Shown here piece after piece: positions 18,423-28,990 of a stretch of 64,000 bases of DNA (position 1 is its first letter; every line of letters begins with the position of its first letter). Below the pieces are notes generated by a model, which ran no database searches, was not told the DNA's origin, and saw only the letters and a list, made by a program, of their open reading frames with translations. The translations under genes and the position numbers were made by a program. Location of the stretch: positions 124,001 through 188,000 of the forward strand of contig NZ_JADLQX010000001.1 of assembly GCF_015477605.1 (NCBI RefSeq), read 5' to 3'. This stretch comes from Nocardia amamiensis (GTDB taxonomy: Bacteria > Actinomycetota > Actinomycetes > Mycobacteriales > Mycobacteriaceae).

Positions 18423-18755
18423 TCAGATGACGTCTTCGAGTTCGCGCAAAAGAGCCGCTTTGCCCTTCGCTCCGACGATCTGCTTGACCGGCTTACCGCC
18501 GCGGAACAGCATCATAGTGGGCAGCGAGAGGATCTGATAATCGCGGGCGGTGCTCGGGTTGGCGTCCACGTCCAGTTTCGCGATGGTCAGCTTGTCCGCG
18601 TGCGTGCCGGCGATCTCCTCCAGGACGGGGGCGACCATTTTGCACGGCCCGCACCAGTCGGCCCAGAAATCGACGAGGACGGGCTTCTCACTGAGCAGCA
18701 CGTCGTCGGCGAAGGACGCGTCGGTGACGGTGACCGTGTTGGCGGACTCGGACAT
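18423..18755 (-). CDS. trxA: thioredoxin
   Basis: 110 residues, the full length of a small thioredoxin. Active site WCGPC (Cys35 and Cys38), cis-Pro motif SLPTMMLF near 77, and FWADW before the active site. It is the cytoplasmic disulphide reductant, recharged by the reductase encoded 33 bp upstream. The order trxB-trxA-cwlM on one strand matches M. tuberculosis Rv3913-Rv3915. It is probably co-transcribed with trxB from the SigH-type promoter upstream of trxB. Confidence 0.96.
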   Translation of the reverse strand: MSESANTVTVTDASFADDVLLSEKPVLVDFWADWCGPCKMVAPVLEEIAGTHADKLTIAKLDVDANPSTARDYQILSLPTMMLFRGGKPVKQIVGAKGKAALLRELEDVI

Positions 18756-18788
18756 GAATTTCTCCTTGGAATATGGCGAGACGGAAGA

Positions 18789-19769
18789 TCAGTTGGCGGG
18801 GACGGTGACCGACTCGCCCGCGTGCTCGAGGGTGTTCGCGGTGATATCGCCCTGCTCGGCCAGCCAGCGTTCGGCGTCGATGGCCGCTCGGCAGCCGGTG
18901 CCCGCGGCGGTGATCGCCTGGCGGTAGGTGTGATCGACGAGATCGCCCGCGGCGAAGACACCCGCGATATCGGTTGCGGTGGTCGGGTGCTGCACCAGCA
19001 CGTATCCCTCGTCGTCCAGCGTGACCTGGCCCTTTACCAGCTCGCTGCGCGGGTCGTGGCCGATCGCGACGAACAGGCCGGTAGCTTGCAGTTCGGAGGT
19101 CTCGCCGGTGCGGGTGTCGCGCAGCGTCAGGTGTGTGACGCTGTTCTCACCGTGCACCTCGATCACCTCGGCATTGAGCACGAACTTGATCTTTTCGTTC
19201 GCCTTCGCACGCTCCAGCATGATGCGGGAGGCGCGGAACTCCTCGCGGCGGTGCACGATGGTGACGCTGGAGGCGAACTTGGTCAGGAAGGTGGCCTCCT
19301 CCATCGCGGAGTCGCCGCCGCCGACCACGACGATGTCCTGGCCCTTGAAGAAGAAGCCGTCGCAGGTAGCGCAGGCGCTGACACCGCGTCCGAGCAACCG
19401 CTGCTCACCCGGGACGTTCAGGTACCGCGCGGCCGAACCCATGGCGAGGATCACGGCATAGGCCTCGTAGACATCCTCGCCGACGGTGACCTTCTTGATC
19501 GGACCGGTGAGGTCCAGCGCGTCGACGTCCTCGGTGCGGATTTCCGCGCCGAACCGCTTGGCCTGCTCGCGCATCTCCTCCATGAGATCCGGACCCATGA
19601 TGCCGTCGCGGAAGCCGGGGAAGTTCTCCACCTCGGTGGTGGTCATCAGCGCACCGCCGAACTGGGTCCCCTCGAACAGCAGCGGCTCGAGCTCGGCCCG
19701 GCCCGCGTACACAGCGGCCGTATAGCCGGCAGGTCCGGAGCCGATGATGATCAGGTCGCGAACGCTCAT
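18789..19769 (-). CDS. trxB: thioredoxin reductase (NADPH)
   Basis: 326 residues. FAD-binding [15 protein letters not shown] (10-24), redox-active CATC (Cys133, Cys136), NADPH-binding [10 protein letters not shown] near 157, and C-terminal FAD contact [16 protein letters not shown]. It transfers electrons from NADPH to thioredoxin. The ATG at 19769 ([10 protein letters not shown]) is the standard start. The frame continues upstream through non-coding leader, which contains a tandem repeat and a SigH/SigR-like promoter. Confidence 0.96.
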   Translation of the reverse strand: MSVRDLIIIGSGPAGYTAAVYAGRAELEPLLFEGTQFGGALMTTTEVENFPGFRDGIMGPDLMEEMREQAKRFGAEIRTEDVDALDLTGPIKKVTVGEDVYEAYAVILAMGSAARYLNVPGEQRLLGRGVSACATCDGFFFKGQDIVVVGGGDSAMEEATFLTKFASSVTIVHRREEFRASRIMLERAKANEKIKFVLNAEVIEVHGENSVTHLTLRDTRTGETSELQATGLFVAIGHDPRSELVKGQVTLDDEGYVLVQHPTTATDIAGVFAAGDLVDHTYRQAITAAGTGCRAAIDAERWLAEQGDITANTLEHAGESVTVPAN

Positions 19770-19793
19770 GGGGCCCTTCCGGGGAGTTGCAGT

Positions 19794-19835
19794 GGACGTG
19801 TCGGTCGACGACAGGGACGTGTCGGTCAACAACAG
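19794..19835. repeat. 21-bp tandem repeat in the trxB leader
   Basis: GGACGTGTCGGTCGACGACA(G) at 19794-19814 is repeated at 19815-19835 with two mismatches. It lies between the candidate -10 and the trxB start, so it would be in the 5' untranslated leader. Confidence 0.75.
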
Positions 19836-19853
19836 GGTAATGGCTGTTGTTCC
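19828..19853 (-). promoter_or_regulatory. SigH/SigR-type promoter upstream of trxB
   Basis: Read on minus: GGAAC (19853-19849), an 18-bp spacer, GTT (19830-19828). This is the oxidative-stress sigma pattern GGAAY-N18-GTT known for SigR in Streptomyces and SigH in mycobacteria, whose regulons include trxB-trxA. It is about 60 bp upstream of the trxB start. Confidence 0.6.
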
Positions 19854-19897
19854 CGTGTTGTCCGGGTCACACCGTGCGTGTGCCCGATCTCGCTGTG

Positions 19898-20716
19898 TCA
19901 GCCGATGTCCTGCACTGCCCTGCGTTGCGGATCGCCTGTGCCGCAATTGGTCCCGACGACAAGCGCGGTGATCGTGGGGGGACGCGGACCGCTCAGCAGG
20001 ATGAGGACCGCGTTGCCACCCTGGAAGGTGATGTCGGTGGAGCCGAGGACGGTCCGATCGAGCCCGTTGGCTCGGACACAGCGATCCAGGGCGGCCGGGT
20101 TGGCGAGCGAGCCGGTGACGCTGTGGCGGCCTAGGGCGGTGAGTGCGACGGCGGCAGTGAGTTCCTCGCCGGCGTCGTCGTTTCCAGTGCTGGGTTGAGC
20201 GGTGGATGGCGCAGTGCCGTCACCGCCGCGCAGGGTCGAGACGACGCCGCCCACACCGGCGACGGCGAGGATCGCCGCGGCTGCCGCCGCTAACCAGCGC
20301 ACCCTGCCGCGGCGGTGCTCAGCCATCGGTTGTGCAAGCGCGGATTCCGAAGCCGTTGATTTCTCGTCGGATTCGTCTGTCGGCACCGACCGTAGCGAAT
20401 GGATCACGGCGTCCCGCGCAGTCGGGCCCTCGGGCGAGTCCAAGTCGTCGACGAACTGGGTGAGCCGGGCGGCGACATCGGCGGGCATGGCGTGGATGAT
20501 GCGCTCGTCGCGGCCCAGGGCACAGAGCTCGGCGCTGACCTCGTCGAGTGACCGCAGGTAACGCAGCGCCTGTGGGTCGTGCGCGACTGCGGGCCACAAC
20601 TGCGCACGCTGCTCCGGCGCCACGTTGTCGGCGTGCAGGTCAGCGAGCAACTCGGCCGTGAACGCAGGCCGCGGCACCCCGGTCGCCATCACACCTCCGT
20701 TGTTCGCCTCTGCCAT
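19898..20716 (-). CDS. anti-sigma-M-like membrane protein (Rv3912 position)
   Basis: 272 residues. The N-terminal cytoplasmic part is about 150 residues. One membrane segment follows ([19 protein letters not shown], about 141-159). The extracytoplasmic C-terminal domain has paired Cys residues. The layout matches a transmembrane anti-sigma factor, and it lies directly downstream of sigM as Rv3912 does. The ATG at 20716 has GAGGGG upstream; a second ATG at 20689 with GGAGG is possible. No zinc-binding HxxxCxxC motif is visible, so it is not a ZAS-type anti-sigma. Function inferred from context. Confidence 0.8.
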   Translation of the reverse strand: MAEANNGGVMATGVPRPAFTAELLADLHADNVAPEQRAQLWPAVAHDPQALRYLRSLDEVSAELCALGRDERIIHAMPADVAARLTQFVDDLDSPEGPTARDAVIHSLRSVPTDESDEKSTASESALAQPMAEHRRGRVRWLAAAAAAILAVAGVGGVVSTLRGGDGTAPSTAQPSTGNDDAGEELTAAVALTALGRHSVTGSLANPAALDRCVRANGLDRTVLGSTDITFQGGNAVLILLSGPRPPTITALVVGTNCGTGDPQRRAVQDIG

Positions 20717-20791
20717 CGTGGCAATCCCCTCGCCGATGGGAGCTGCCCCTACATCGCTTCGTGGTTCATCACTGTTAATGACGCATCCCGG

Positions 20792-21448
20792 CTACCTCCG
20801 GTTCCCCGGATCACGCAGAAATTCCAGTCGCTGCTGCAACCGCTGCCGCGCCCGGGCACAGCGGCTTTTGATCGTGCCCTCCGCCACCCCCAGCAACGCG
20901 GCCGCCTCGGCCACGCTATACCCCTCCACATCCACCGCCACCAACGCGGTGCGCTGCTCCGGCGGCAGCGAGAACAAGGCCCGATCGATCACCATCGACG
21001 TCTCCAGCTCGGCCATCGCATCACGGTCGTCCTTCGGTTCGGGCATGGTCTCCGGTGTGAACGAGAACGTGCGCTTGGTCTTGTTGCGCCGGATCCGATC
21101 CAGACACGCGTTCACCACGATCGCATGCAACCAGCTGCGGACCTCGGCCTCACCGCGAAACGACCCGGCGGTGCGATGCGCCGACAACAACGCGTCCTGC
21201 AGCGAATCCGCCGCGTCCTCACGGGTGTAGGAGGTGCGCAACGCGGTCTGCCAGAGATGATCGTTATGCCTGCGCAGCAGCTCCGCGAACGCATGCCGCT
21301 GGCCACGGACGTGCGCCCGCAGCAGTTCGACATCGGTGTACTCGTCGGGGATGAACGAGCGCTCGCGGTACGCCACCGGACGCGGCGGCCGCACGGCGAC
21401 CTCGATGTGGTCGCCTGACCCCTCGTTCAATTCGGACGACAATGCCAA
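20792..21448 (-). CDS. sigM: ECF RNA polymerase sigma factor SigM
   Basis: 218 residues. Region 2 (HAFAELLRRHNDHLWQTALRTSY ... DAADSLQDALLSAHR) is followed by a linker, then region 4 (LPPEQRTALVAVDVEGYSVAEAAALLGVAEGTIKSRCARARQRL). Position next to the anti-sigma-like gene and trxB, and the RDAMAELETSMVIDRAL region before sigma4, fit SigM of mycobacteria. It is probably held at the membrane by the neighbouring protein and released by envelope signals. No clear autoregulatory GGAAC/CGTC promoter was found upstream. Confidence 0.92.
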   Translation of the reverse strand: MALSSELNEGSGDHIEVAVRPPRPVAYRERSFIPDEYTDVELLRAHVRGQRHAFAELLRRHNDHLWQTALRTSYTREDAADSLQDALLSAHRTAGSFRGEAEVRSWLHAIVVNACLDRIRRNKTKRTFSFTPETMPEPKDDRDAMAELETSMVIDRALFSLPPEQRTALVAVDVEGYSVAEAAALLGVAEGTIKSRCARARQRLQQRLEFLRDPGNRR

Positions 21449-21702
21449 CCCCTTGGACAGCGCTCACGGCGGCAACGGGCACTGTTGACCATCGCCGAGA
21501 ATTTCGCAGCATCCGGGATCGAAAGCACCAGAACCCGGGAAGCTCCCCTGCTGAGAGCGCTCGAAGATCATATCGCCCGGCACGATTTGGCAGCAACCAA
21601 GGGATCGGGCGGAAATCGAAGAAACGCGTGACGTTTCCAGCGTGTGCTGGCGGATGGTCGCACCAGCGAACACGTGCCGCGGAAGTCCGCGTGGAAGCGG
21701 GG

Positions 21703-24700
21703 CTAAGGCGCTGCGTCGAAACGAATGTCGGCGATCGCGCTTTGGAACTGACCGCCGGAGTTCCCCAGTCCGGTGATCCAGACGAGCACATAGCGGGCGG
21801 CTTGGTCGGCCCGCACCGGGATGTCGGTGACGCCGTCATCCAGCCGGGCGGAACCGATCAGCTGTGTCTGATCGAGGGTCGGCGAGCCGGTGGGCGACGT
21901 GCGAATCTCCACCGACGTGCCCGCGCTGGGCGAATTGATCGAGACGTTCGTGAGCTTGGCTGGGGTGGGCAGCGTCGCCAGCAGCCCGACGCCCTTCTTG
22001 AGCGCCGGGAACTGCTGGAAGTACTGATCCGTGCGCCACTGGGTGTCCGGGTCGTTGTCCAGCACCGCTTGGACGTTGGCGACGCCGTCGGGGGTGCCCT
22101 CCGGAGAGAACACCGTCACACCGGTCACGGGGACCGGCACGCCGGTCGATGTGAGGTTGGGTCCGGCCGCCGCGGGAGTCGGCGCGGGCTGGCTGTTGGT
22201 GGTCAGCCCGATATTGCGTTGTTCGTTCAGCGGTGCGTCCGAGGCGCCCGGTGCGAACACACTGACCATCCACCAGATGACGATGCCGACCACGAGCGCG
22301 GCGAGGATGCCGAGGCCGACCATGATCCACATCATGCGCTGCGAGCGTTCCCGTTCCGCCGCGAGCAGTTCCGGATCGGCGAGCGAGTCGTCGATGTTCG
22401 CGGGTGCGCGCTGACCGAGTCGGAGCACCGGGATGAAATCGGTCTTCTGGTCGACCACCGACGCCTGCTCGAGCACGTGCTGGACCGTGGCGGCGGTGCG
22501 CACGCCCTTGTTGGCCTCCAGTGAGCGCACGGCGACCGCGGAGATCTCGAACGGCACTTCGGGGCGGATCTGCCGCGGCTCGATGGGGGTGCCGTCCGGT
22601 CCGAAGTCGGCCAGCCGCAAGCCGCCCACCGTGGCGGCGGCGCCGGTGACGCCGCCGGAGCGGATCGGCCAGCGAGCGGTGATCAGCGCATAGAGCATCG
22701 CGCCGAGACCGCGCACGTCGGACTGCGCGTCCGAATCGGACAGCGTGCCCGGGAAGGCCAGCACCGCGTCACCGGACGCGCTGATGCGGACCCGGTCCGG
22801 ATGATCGATGGACAGCGACCCACCGCCGCGGTGGGCCAACTCGGCCGCCGACGCGAGTGCACGGATGGCGCGTGCCGCACCGATCGGCGAGGGCACCGTC
22901 TCGGCCATCTCGCGCAGGGAGCGGCCCGGCGTCCATTCCGCGACCACGATGCCGCCGGAGCTGCCACGCACCACGTCCAGAACCCGGGCGAGGCCCGGCG
23001 AATTGATCCGGCCGAGACGCAGCGTGCGGGACAGGATCGCCTGCGGGCCGTCGTGGCCGGAGTTGTCGGTCGCCTTCTGGTCGGCGTCGACGAAAGTCAA
23101 CGCGACCTCACGGTCGAGCTTGATGTCCAGCGCCTGCCAGAACTTCAGGCCGCGCGCACCGCCGTGGCCGGCCAGCAGCCGGTAGCGGCCACCGGCCACC
23201 GACGCGCCCGGGATCAGCTTGGGACCGCGCGGAATGCGCCGAGCGCCGAGGTTCTCCCCACCCATCGGCGGCATCTCCGGCGAGCCGATGGGGATCATCC
23301 CGGTGTCGTACATCGGATCGCGCGGCGGCAGCTGATTCTCCTGCGGTCTCGCCGCGCCCGGATCCGGCGCAGCCTTGCCCGGCTCCTTGTTCGCGTACGC
23401 GGGATCCAACGGCTCCCCCGCGGTCGGCGGTACATCGGTGGACAGTCCGCCGGCCGTGGTCGCAGAAGAATCGGCGGCCGGGACGCCGCCCACCGCGTCG
23501 TCGCTCACCCTCGGTCCTCCTTCGCCCTGGTATGTCGAGGTTCCGGCGAATTCGCCACTTGTGCTTCTCTGCCGAACAGGGTACGGGAACTCACCCACGC
23601 CGGTGCGGTCAACAGCTTCCGGTCTGATCACGGGCAGCACCATGGTCTGAGCATCCATGTACGGGTCGAAGCGCGGGTAGGCCAGATACGGGTCGGGCCT
23701 GCGGAGCACCTGCGTGACGTAGGGGTCTTCGACCGGGCTCTCCAGATCGAGTTCCGGCGCGGGCGGGGTCCAGCCGAGCCGCCGCGAGACGGCCACCGTG
23801 ATGGCGACGATCTCCGGAATCCCGGCGAGGCGCATCAGGCCGAAGGCCACCGCGAACATGACGACCGCGGTGATCGCCACCCGGACCAGCGAGCCGGGAC
23901 CGTCGAAGGCCGCGGTCAGCCGGTTCAGCCCGAGTACCCGATCCACGATCCACATCACCGCGCCGCCTGCGAGTGACGCCAGCACCACCCGGGTCACTGT
24001 GCGGCCGACGTTGCTCATCCGGAGATCGCCCAGGCTGCGGTGCAGCAGGAAGCCGCCGACCACGGCGCCGACCGCGAAGCCGAGGCCGTTCGCGACGCCG
24101 AGCGCGATCACCACGTGTTCGGCGTCGGTGACCATCGGGGCCAGCGCCGAGAAGACGATCTTCGCGGCGGTGATGCCGAGAATGATCCAGGTCGGAATCC
24201 ACGCCTGCTCCCTGGCGTAGAACACGCGCAGGTGGATCAGCACGAGGGAGTACGGGATCAGTGCGAACGCCGACCAGCTGACCGCGAGGCCGAGGCGCTC
24301 GGCGTCGGAGCCGAAGTTGCCGTAGCCGTACAGTGCCTGACCGACCTGCGGGCCGGCCAGAGTGAGGAAGGTGACCACCGGGACCAGGGCGATCATGGTC
24401 AGACGGGTGGCCGCGGAGAGATCATCCACCACCGCTGGCGTGTCGTCGGCCGCGGCGTTGCGGCTCAGCCGCGGCATGATCGCCGTGAGCACCGTGACAC
24501 CGAGCACGCCATAGGGCAGTTGCAGCAGCAGCCATGCGTTGTTGTAGATCGCCGGGCCGGCCGCGTCGGCATGCGAGGAGATCCGCGTGGCGAAAACGAA
24601 GCCCGCCTGGCTGATCAGCACGTACAGGACGATGGCGGCGCCCATGCCGCCGAACTGCTTGAGCCGGGCGTCGACCCCCCAGAGCGGACGCAGGTCGATG

Positions 24701-26193
24701 CCCGCCCTGCGGATCGCCGGAATCAAGGTGACCGCCTGAACTACTACGCCGCTGAGCACGCCGACACCGAGCACGAGCAGCTTGGGATCGCTCATCCGGA
24801 CCGGATCCAGGGTGATCTCACCTGGCATCAACACGTACAGGCCGAGCACGGCCAGCACGACCAGATTGTTCAGCACGGGCGCCCATGCGCCGGGCTTGAA
24901 CATCTGCCTGGTGTTCAAGATCGCCGTGAGCAGCGCCGACATGCCGTAGAACAGGATCGCAGGCAGCAGCAGGAAGGCCAGCGCCGTCGTGAGCGCGGTG
25001 TTGACCTGGCCGTCGTCGGACAGGAAGACGTGCGTGGTCAGCACCGGCGCCGCCGCCGTAGCCAGCAGGGCGGCGGTGGCCAGGACCACGAAAGCCGCGG
25101 TCACCAGCCGCCGGACGAAGGCGGCCCCGCGATCGGGGTCCTCCTGCTCCGCGCGCACCAGCGTCGGCACCACGATGGCGGTGAGCACTGCGCCGAGCAC
25201 CAACTCCGCGATCATGTTCGGGATCTGGCTGGCGACGGTGAATGCGCTGGCGATGGCCGGGCCGAGCACGGTCAGCAGCAGGAGCTGTTTGCCGAACCCG
25301 GTGATGCGGCTGATCAGCGTCGCGAACGCGATCGATCCCGAGTCGCTGAGCAGGCGGGAACTCGAACTCTGCGTCGAGCCCTCGTCCTTCGGCGGCGCCG
25401 CGGTAGCGGCGGCCGGCCATTCCCTGGTCCGGGGGCGATCCGGCTCGGCGGGTTCGTGCCGGACCGGCGTGGGCGGCCGCTGCCGCGGCGGTTGCGGGAA
25501 CTGCTGCTGCGGCTGCTGTGGCCCGTAGCGAGGCGGTGGCACTCGGCCGGGCTCGGGCGAGGCGGCCGGGATCGGTCCGGATCGGGGTGGGCGCGGCGCG
25601 GCCGGGATCGGACCCGACTGCGGCGGACGCGGCGTCGCCGGAATCGCGCCCGATTGCGGTGATCGCGGCATGGCGGGCGGAGCCGGCGGTGCGGGCCTCG
25701 GCGTACCCGTCGGGAGCGGACCGGACTGACCAGGCCCTGGACGTGCGGGACCAGGCGGCACCGGGCGTCGTTGCTCGGCGGGACCGGCCGGTTGTCCCGG
25801 GCCGGGCCGTTGTGCGAAACCGGACACTTGTGCGGAACCGGGCGGCTGTCCGGGGCCCGGAGGCGGCGCGGGGTATTGCCGTTGACCCGGGTGCGGCCCC
25901 CGGTCAGAGCGCGGCGGCGGCGGCGGAACGGGCGGTCGCTGCGGTCGCGGCTGGGGTGCGGGCGGCGGCGGTGGTGGCATGCGCTGACTTGGCCGTGGTT
26001 GTGGCGCGGCCGAAGGATGACTGATCTGCGGCGCCTCCGGCTGGCCGCCATTCTGGCCGCCGTTCATGTCGGGATCAGCCTCGGGATGCGGCGACCGGCG
26101 TTCCCACGGTGCGGCCGGCGCTCGGCGCGCCGGTGGGCCGTCGAGCCGGTCACCTGGTCCAGGGCGATGAGCCGATATGTCATCGTCGCTCAT
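21703..26193 (-). CDS. murJ: MurJ lipid II flippase with pseudokinase and C-terminal discoidin-like domain
   Basis: 1496 residues, longer than M. tuberculosis Rv3910. A Pro-rich N-terminal tail (about 20-270, including three near-copies of PRPPQSGPIPAA) comes first. The MurJ/MviN membrane domain (about 280-820) starts SGSIAFATLISRITGFGKQ. A disordered linker precedes a kinase fold without the key residues: the VAxK strand reads VALTF and no HRD is present. One membrane helix (MWIMVGLGILAALVVGIVIWWM) and an extracellular sugar-binding-like domain (DNDPDTQWRTD) end the protein. It exports lipid II. In mycobacteria the phosphorylated pseudokinase recruits FhaA. The ATG at 26193 has AGGAGG four bases upstream. 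Confidence 0.95.
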   Translation of the reverse strand: MSDDDISAHRPGPGDRLDGPPARRAPAAPWERRSPHPEADPDMNGGQNGGQPEAPQISHPSAAPQPRPSQRMPPPPPPAPQPRPQRPPVPPPPPRSDRGPHPGQRQYPAPPPGPGQPPGSAQVSGFAQRPGPGQPAGPAEQRRPVPPGPARPGPGQSGPLPTGTPRPAPPAPPAMPRSPQSGAIPATPRPPQSGPIPAAPRPPRSGPIPAASPEPGRVPPPRYGPQQPQQQFPQPPRQRPPTPVRHEPAEPDRPRTREWPAAATAAPPKDEGSTQSSSSRLLSDSGSIAFATLISRITGFGKQLLLLTVLGPAIASAFTVASQIPNMIAELVLGAVLTAIVVPTLVRAEQEDPDRGAAFVRRLVTAAFVVLATAALLATAAAPVLTTHVFLSDDGQVNTALTTALAFLLLPAILFYGMSALLTAILNTRQMFKPGAWAPVLNNLVVLAVLGLYVLMPGEITLDPVRMSDPKLLVLGVGVLSGVVVQAVTLIPAIRRAGIDLRPLWGVDARLKQFGGMGAAIVLYVLISQAGFVFATRISSHADAAGPAIYNNAWLLLQLPYGVLGVTVLTAIMPRLSRNAAADDTPAVVDDLSAATRLTMIALVPVVTFLTLAGPQVGQALYGYGNFGSDAERLGLAVSWSAFALIPYSLVLIHLRVFYAREQAWIPTWIILGITAAKIVFSALAPMVTDAEHVVIALGVANGLGFAVGAVVGGFLLHRSLGDLRMSNVGRTVTRVVLASLAGGAVMWIVDRVLGLNRLTAAFDGPGSLVRVAITAVVMFAVAFGLMRLAGIPEIVAITVAVSRRLGWTPPAPELDLESPVEDPYVTQVLRRPDPYLAYPRFDPYMDAQTMVLPVIRPEAVDRTGVGEFPYPVRQRSTSGEFAGTSTYQGEGGPRVSDDAVGGVPAADSSATTAGGLSTDVPPTAGEPLDPAYANKEPGKAAPDPGAARPQENQLPPRDPMYDTGMIPIGSPEMPPMGGENLGARRIPRGPKLIPGASVAGGRYRLLAGHGGARGLKFWQALDIKLDREVALTFVDADQKATDNSGHDGPQAILSRTLRLGRINSPGLARVLDVVRGSSGGIVVAEWTPGRSLREMAETVPSPIGAARAIRALASAAELAHRGGGSLSIDHPDRVRISASGDAVLAFPGTLSDSDAQSDVRGLGAMLYALITARWPIRSGGVTGAAATVGGLRLADFGPDGTPIEPRQIRPEVPFEISAVAVRSLEANKGVRTAATVQHVLEQASVVDQKTDFIPVLRLGQRAPANIDDSLADPELLAAERERSQRMMWIMVGLGILAALVVGIVIWWMVSVFAPGASDAPLNEQRNIGLTTNSQPAPTPAAAGPNLTSTGVPVPVTGVTVFSPEGTPDGVANVQAVLDNDPDTQWRTDQYFQQFPALKKGVGLLATLPTPAKLTNVSINSPSAGTSVEIRTSPTGSPTLDQTQLIGSARLDDGVTDIPVRADQAARYVLVWITGLGNSGGQFQSAIADIRFDAAP

Positions 26194-26419
26194 CATGCCT
26201 CCTGTACCAGCCGGGATATCCGCACCCCCATCGGTGTGGTGCGCCGCGGCTCGCCACACCGGTTCACCGTGATCGGTGAACGTTCTGCCCATCGCGCCCC
26301 ACCGGCCAGGACCGGCACGGGAACACTCCGATTGTCCTCCACCGTGCCACACGACACCGGGGGATACCACATTGGTGCAGGTAGAAGCGGTTTGCGAGAG
26401 TTCGTCGCCGCAGGATCCC

Positions 26420-28990
26420 TCACCGGGTCTCCTGGAGCTGCTCCTGCTCCCGCAGCATCCGGCTGCGTGCGCGCCGGTACCGGTTGACCCGGCGCCTGGT
26501 GCCCGGATCGAAGCCCTCGTCCGCCGGGTCGGGCTGCCCGCGGAACCGGCGCCACAAACGGCGGCCGGCCAGCAAGAGCAGCAGGAGTCCGGCGCATCCG
26601 GTAATTATCGCCAAGGCCTGACCGTAGGCGTTCGAACGCACCGAGACTTGCGTGGGATTGCCGAGCGCGATCCCCTCCGCTGTCGTCAGTGAGATCGGGA
26701 TGACCAGGTTGCGGCTGTCGCTGACCTCGGTGGGAATCTGGAACGATCGGGACCCGTTCGCAGGCAGCTGCTGCTCGCCGGGATCGGTGATCGTCGTCTC
26801 CGCCGGCGCCTCGATCCGGAACCTGACCCGGATGGCTACCGGCAGATCGTTGCGTGCGACCAGCAGCAACGGACTCTGCTCGGACGCGAGCGTGTACACC
26901 CCGCCCGGCGGCAGCACGGTGACCGAGCGGTAGAGCCGGTCCATCGTCCGGATGGTCTGGTCCAGCCTGCGCTGGGCGAAGGTGTCCGGTTGCGCGGCGC
27001 CGCCCGCGCGCCGGTCGGACAGGCTCAGCGTGCGGATCAGGTCGTCTCGCAGCGGCGTCAGGAAAGCGTGCGGTGTCGGCTCGGCCTCCGGCACGTCCAC
27101 CAACGCGCGCATCATCTCACTGATCCGGCGACCCTGGTCGCGCACCGGCTGCACGAAACGGTCCGGCACCGCGTCCTGCGCGGCCTGGGGCAGATAGTCC
27201 AGCTCGTAGGGCTGCGGGTCCGGCGGAAGGGCCACCAAGTCATGGAATGGGCGCGCGGTGGCGAGGTTGCCGTGCAGCAGCGTGTCGACTTGGCGCAACA
27301 GCGCGCTCGCTTCGTCCCGGTTCGGGCCCCACTGCTGCGGCGGCACGAGCAACAGTGAGCGTGGCCGGTTCGCCTCCCGATTGAGCGCGGTCCAGGAGAT
27401 CGCGCCGAGCGCGTCCTGCAATCGCGCCGCACGCGAATCGTTGGTGACGTCGTAGCGGACCCGGGGTGGGGTGAACGGCGGCGTGGGTGGGTTGGAGCCG
27501 ACCGCGGCCAGGGCGGTCGCGGACCAGATGTCGAAGGTCACCGCGTGCAGCGCTGGGTCGGTGGCTGGAGCGGGCGCGGCCGGCGGAGTTCCGTTGGCCG
27601 TCGCCGCCGGCGGCGACGCGGCCGGTGGCAACGCGGTGATCGCGGGCAGCCGGACCACTTCCGGGCTTGCCGAGTCCGCGATCGAGGAAACCGAGTTCGC
27701 ATCGGCCGTTGTCCTACCGCTTTCGCTGGTCGACTGCGCCCAATCCGCGGTGCCTTGCGCAATAGTGGCAGTCGAGGCGAGCACGGCGGTCCCGAAACCA
27801 TGGTTGCGCAACAGGAGTCCCGCGCTGGCATCGATGCTTCCGGAATCCGGCAGGCTGACACCCCGCACCGAGCGGCTGGACAGGATCGAGTCGACGATGT
27901 CGGCGGGTTCGGTGATCGCGCGCGCGGACAGCGCCGGGTCGTTGACCGCGGCCAGCGTGGCGAGATCGACCTGTGCGAACGGCAGCGCCACGGTGCACAT
28001 CGACCCGGCCAGCGCGCGCAACCGGTCCAGCCAGATCTGCGCGTTTTCGGCGCCCGCGCCCGCCCTGGTCGCGCCGTCGGGATCGGACGGGCTCGCCAGC
28101 ACGCGATAGCCCCTGGTCATCGACCGCACCGTGAGCAGCAGATCGGGATCGACGGCGACGCATACCGCCGAAGCCAGGGTGCTGTCCCGGCCGGCGCCCC
28201 CGCCGAGTACTCCCTCCAGCGCGGCAAGCAGTTGATCGAGACGGCCGCCCTTACCGAGCGAAGCGGCCAGTTCATCGTCGGTGAGTTCGACTTTGCCGTC
28301 GACGCTGCCGGGTCGGCCCGCGACCTGCCGCGGCCGGTCGGCCAGCGGCCAGAGCAAGGTCGTCGCCACGGGCGCGTCGGTGGGCGAGGATATCGCCGGG
28401 GCCGCGGTGCCGGTGCCGCCTTCGCTCGGGGCGGGCGGCACTCCGAGTACCGGTAGCAGGAACCTGGCATCGTCGAGCCTGGCCTGGGTGCCGTAGGCGG
28501 GTTCGCCGTTCACGTTCAGCAGGAGCGGATAGACGCCCGGCTCGGTGATGCGCAGCGACGACGTCGTGCCGCTCTCCGAGCGCAACGGGATGCTCAGGGT
28601 GAACTGCTTGCGCTGCCCTGGATCGAGCCGGAGCGCGACGTCCTCGAACTCGCCGTTCACGTCGTAATTGACCTCGTCGAGGCGCAAGGTGGCGCGCAAC
28701 CCGCTCGGCGCGGTGATCGCCGCCGCTCGCTGGATGCGGATGCTGACGTCGTCCACCCAGCGGTCGCCGATGTTCGTGACCGTGCCCGAGACGGTGAGCA
28801 CCGAGTCGCTGGCGGTAGTCACCGTTGTCGGCGACACCGAATCCAGCGAAAGCTTCAGGAACTTCGGATTCGATGAGGTACCGGATCCGGTGGGCTGCGC
28901 CACGGCCGTCGCATCCAGCAGCGGCAGCGCAGTCACGGGGCCGAGGATGGTCAGGACCGCCACGAAGATCCGGAACAGTCCACGCGTCAT
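26420..28990 (-). CDS. DUF6049 family secreted/membrane-anchored protein (Rv3909 family)
   Basis: 856 residues. Signal peptide at 1-31 ([20 protein letters not shown], ends TAVAQP). Large extracytoplasmic region with an Ig-like N-terminal part ([20 protein letters not shown]) and a Pro/Ala linker near 480-510. One C-terminal membrane helix ([20 protein letters not shown]) and a short Arg-rich cytoplasmic tail. It sits between murJ and mutT4 exactly as Rv3909, and overlaps mutT4 by 4 bp. Biochemical role unknown; co-location with murJ suggests cell-envelope biogenesis. Confidence 0.88.
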   Translation of the reverse strand: MTRGLFRIFVAVLTILGPVTALPLLDATAVAQPTGSGTSSNPKFLKLSLDSVSPTTVTTASDSVLTVSGTVTNIGDRWVDDVSIRIQRAAAITAPSGLRATLRLDEVNYDVNGEFEDVALRLDPGQRKQFTLSIPLRSESGTTSSLRITEPGVYPLLLNVNGEPAYGTQARLDDARFLLPVLGVPPAPSEGGTGTAAPAISSPTDAPVATTLLWPLADRPRQVAGRPGSVDGKVELTDDELAASLGKGGRLDQLLAALEGVLGGGAGRDSTLASAVCVAVDPDLLLTVRSMTRGYRVLASPSDPDGATRAGAGAENAQIWLDRLRALAGSMCTVALPFAQVDLATLAAVNDPALSARAITEPADIVDSILSSRSVRGVSLPDSGSIDASAGLLLRNHGFGTAVLASTATIAQGTADWAQSTSESGRTTADANSVSSIADSASPEVVRLPAITALPPAASPPAATANGTPPAAPAPATDPALHAVTFDIWSATALAAVGSNPPTPPFTPPRVRYDVTNDSRAARLQDALGAISWTALNREANRPRSLLLVPPQQWGPNRDEASALLRQVDTLLHGNLATARPFHDLVALPPDPQPYELDYLPQAAQDAVPDRFVQPVRDQGRRISEMMRALVDVPEAEPTPHAFLTPLRDDLIRTLSLSDRRAGGAAQPDTFAQRRLDQTIRTMDRLYRSVTVLPPGGVYTLASEQSPLLLVARNDLPVAIRVRFRIEAPAETTITDPGEQQLPANGSRSFQIPTEVSDSRNLVIPISLTTAEGIALGNPTQVSVRSNAYGQALAIITGCAGLLLLLLAGRRLWRRFRGQPDPADEGFDPGTRRRVNRYRRARSRMLREQEQLQETR

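Noticed and set aside
17808..20198. 796-codon plus-strand frame
   Set aside because: Antisense to cwlM, trxA, trxB and the anti-sigma gene, all of which have strong motif support.
24040..25662. 540-codon plus-strand frame
   Set aside because: Antisense to murJ; no family features.
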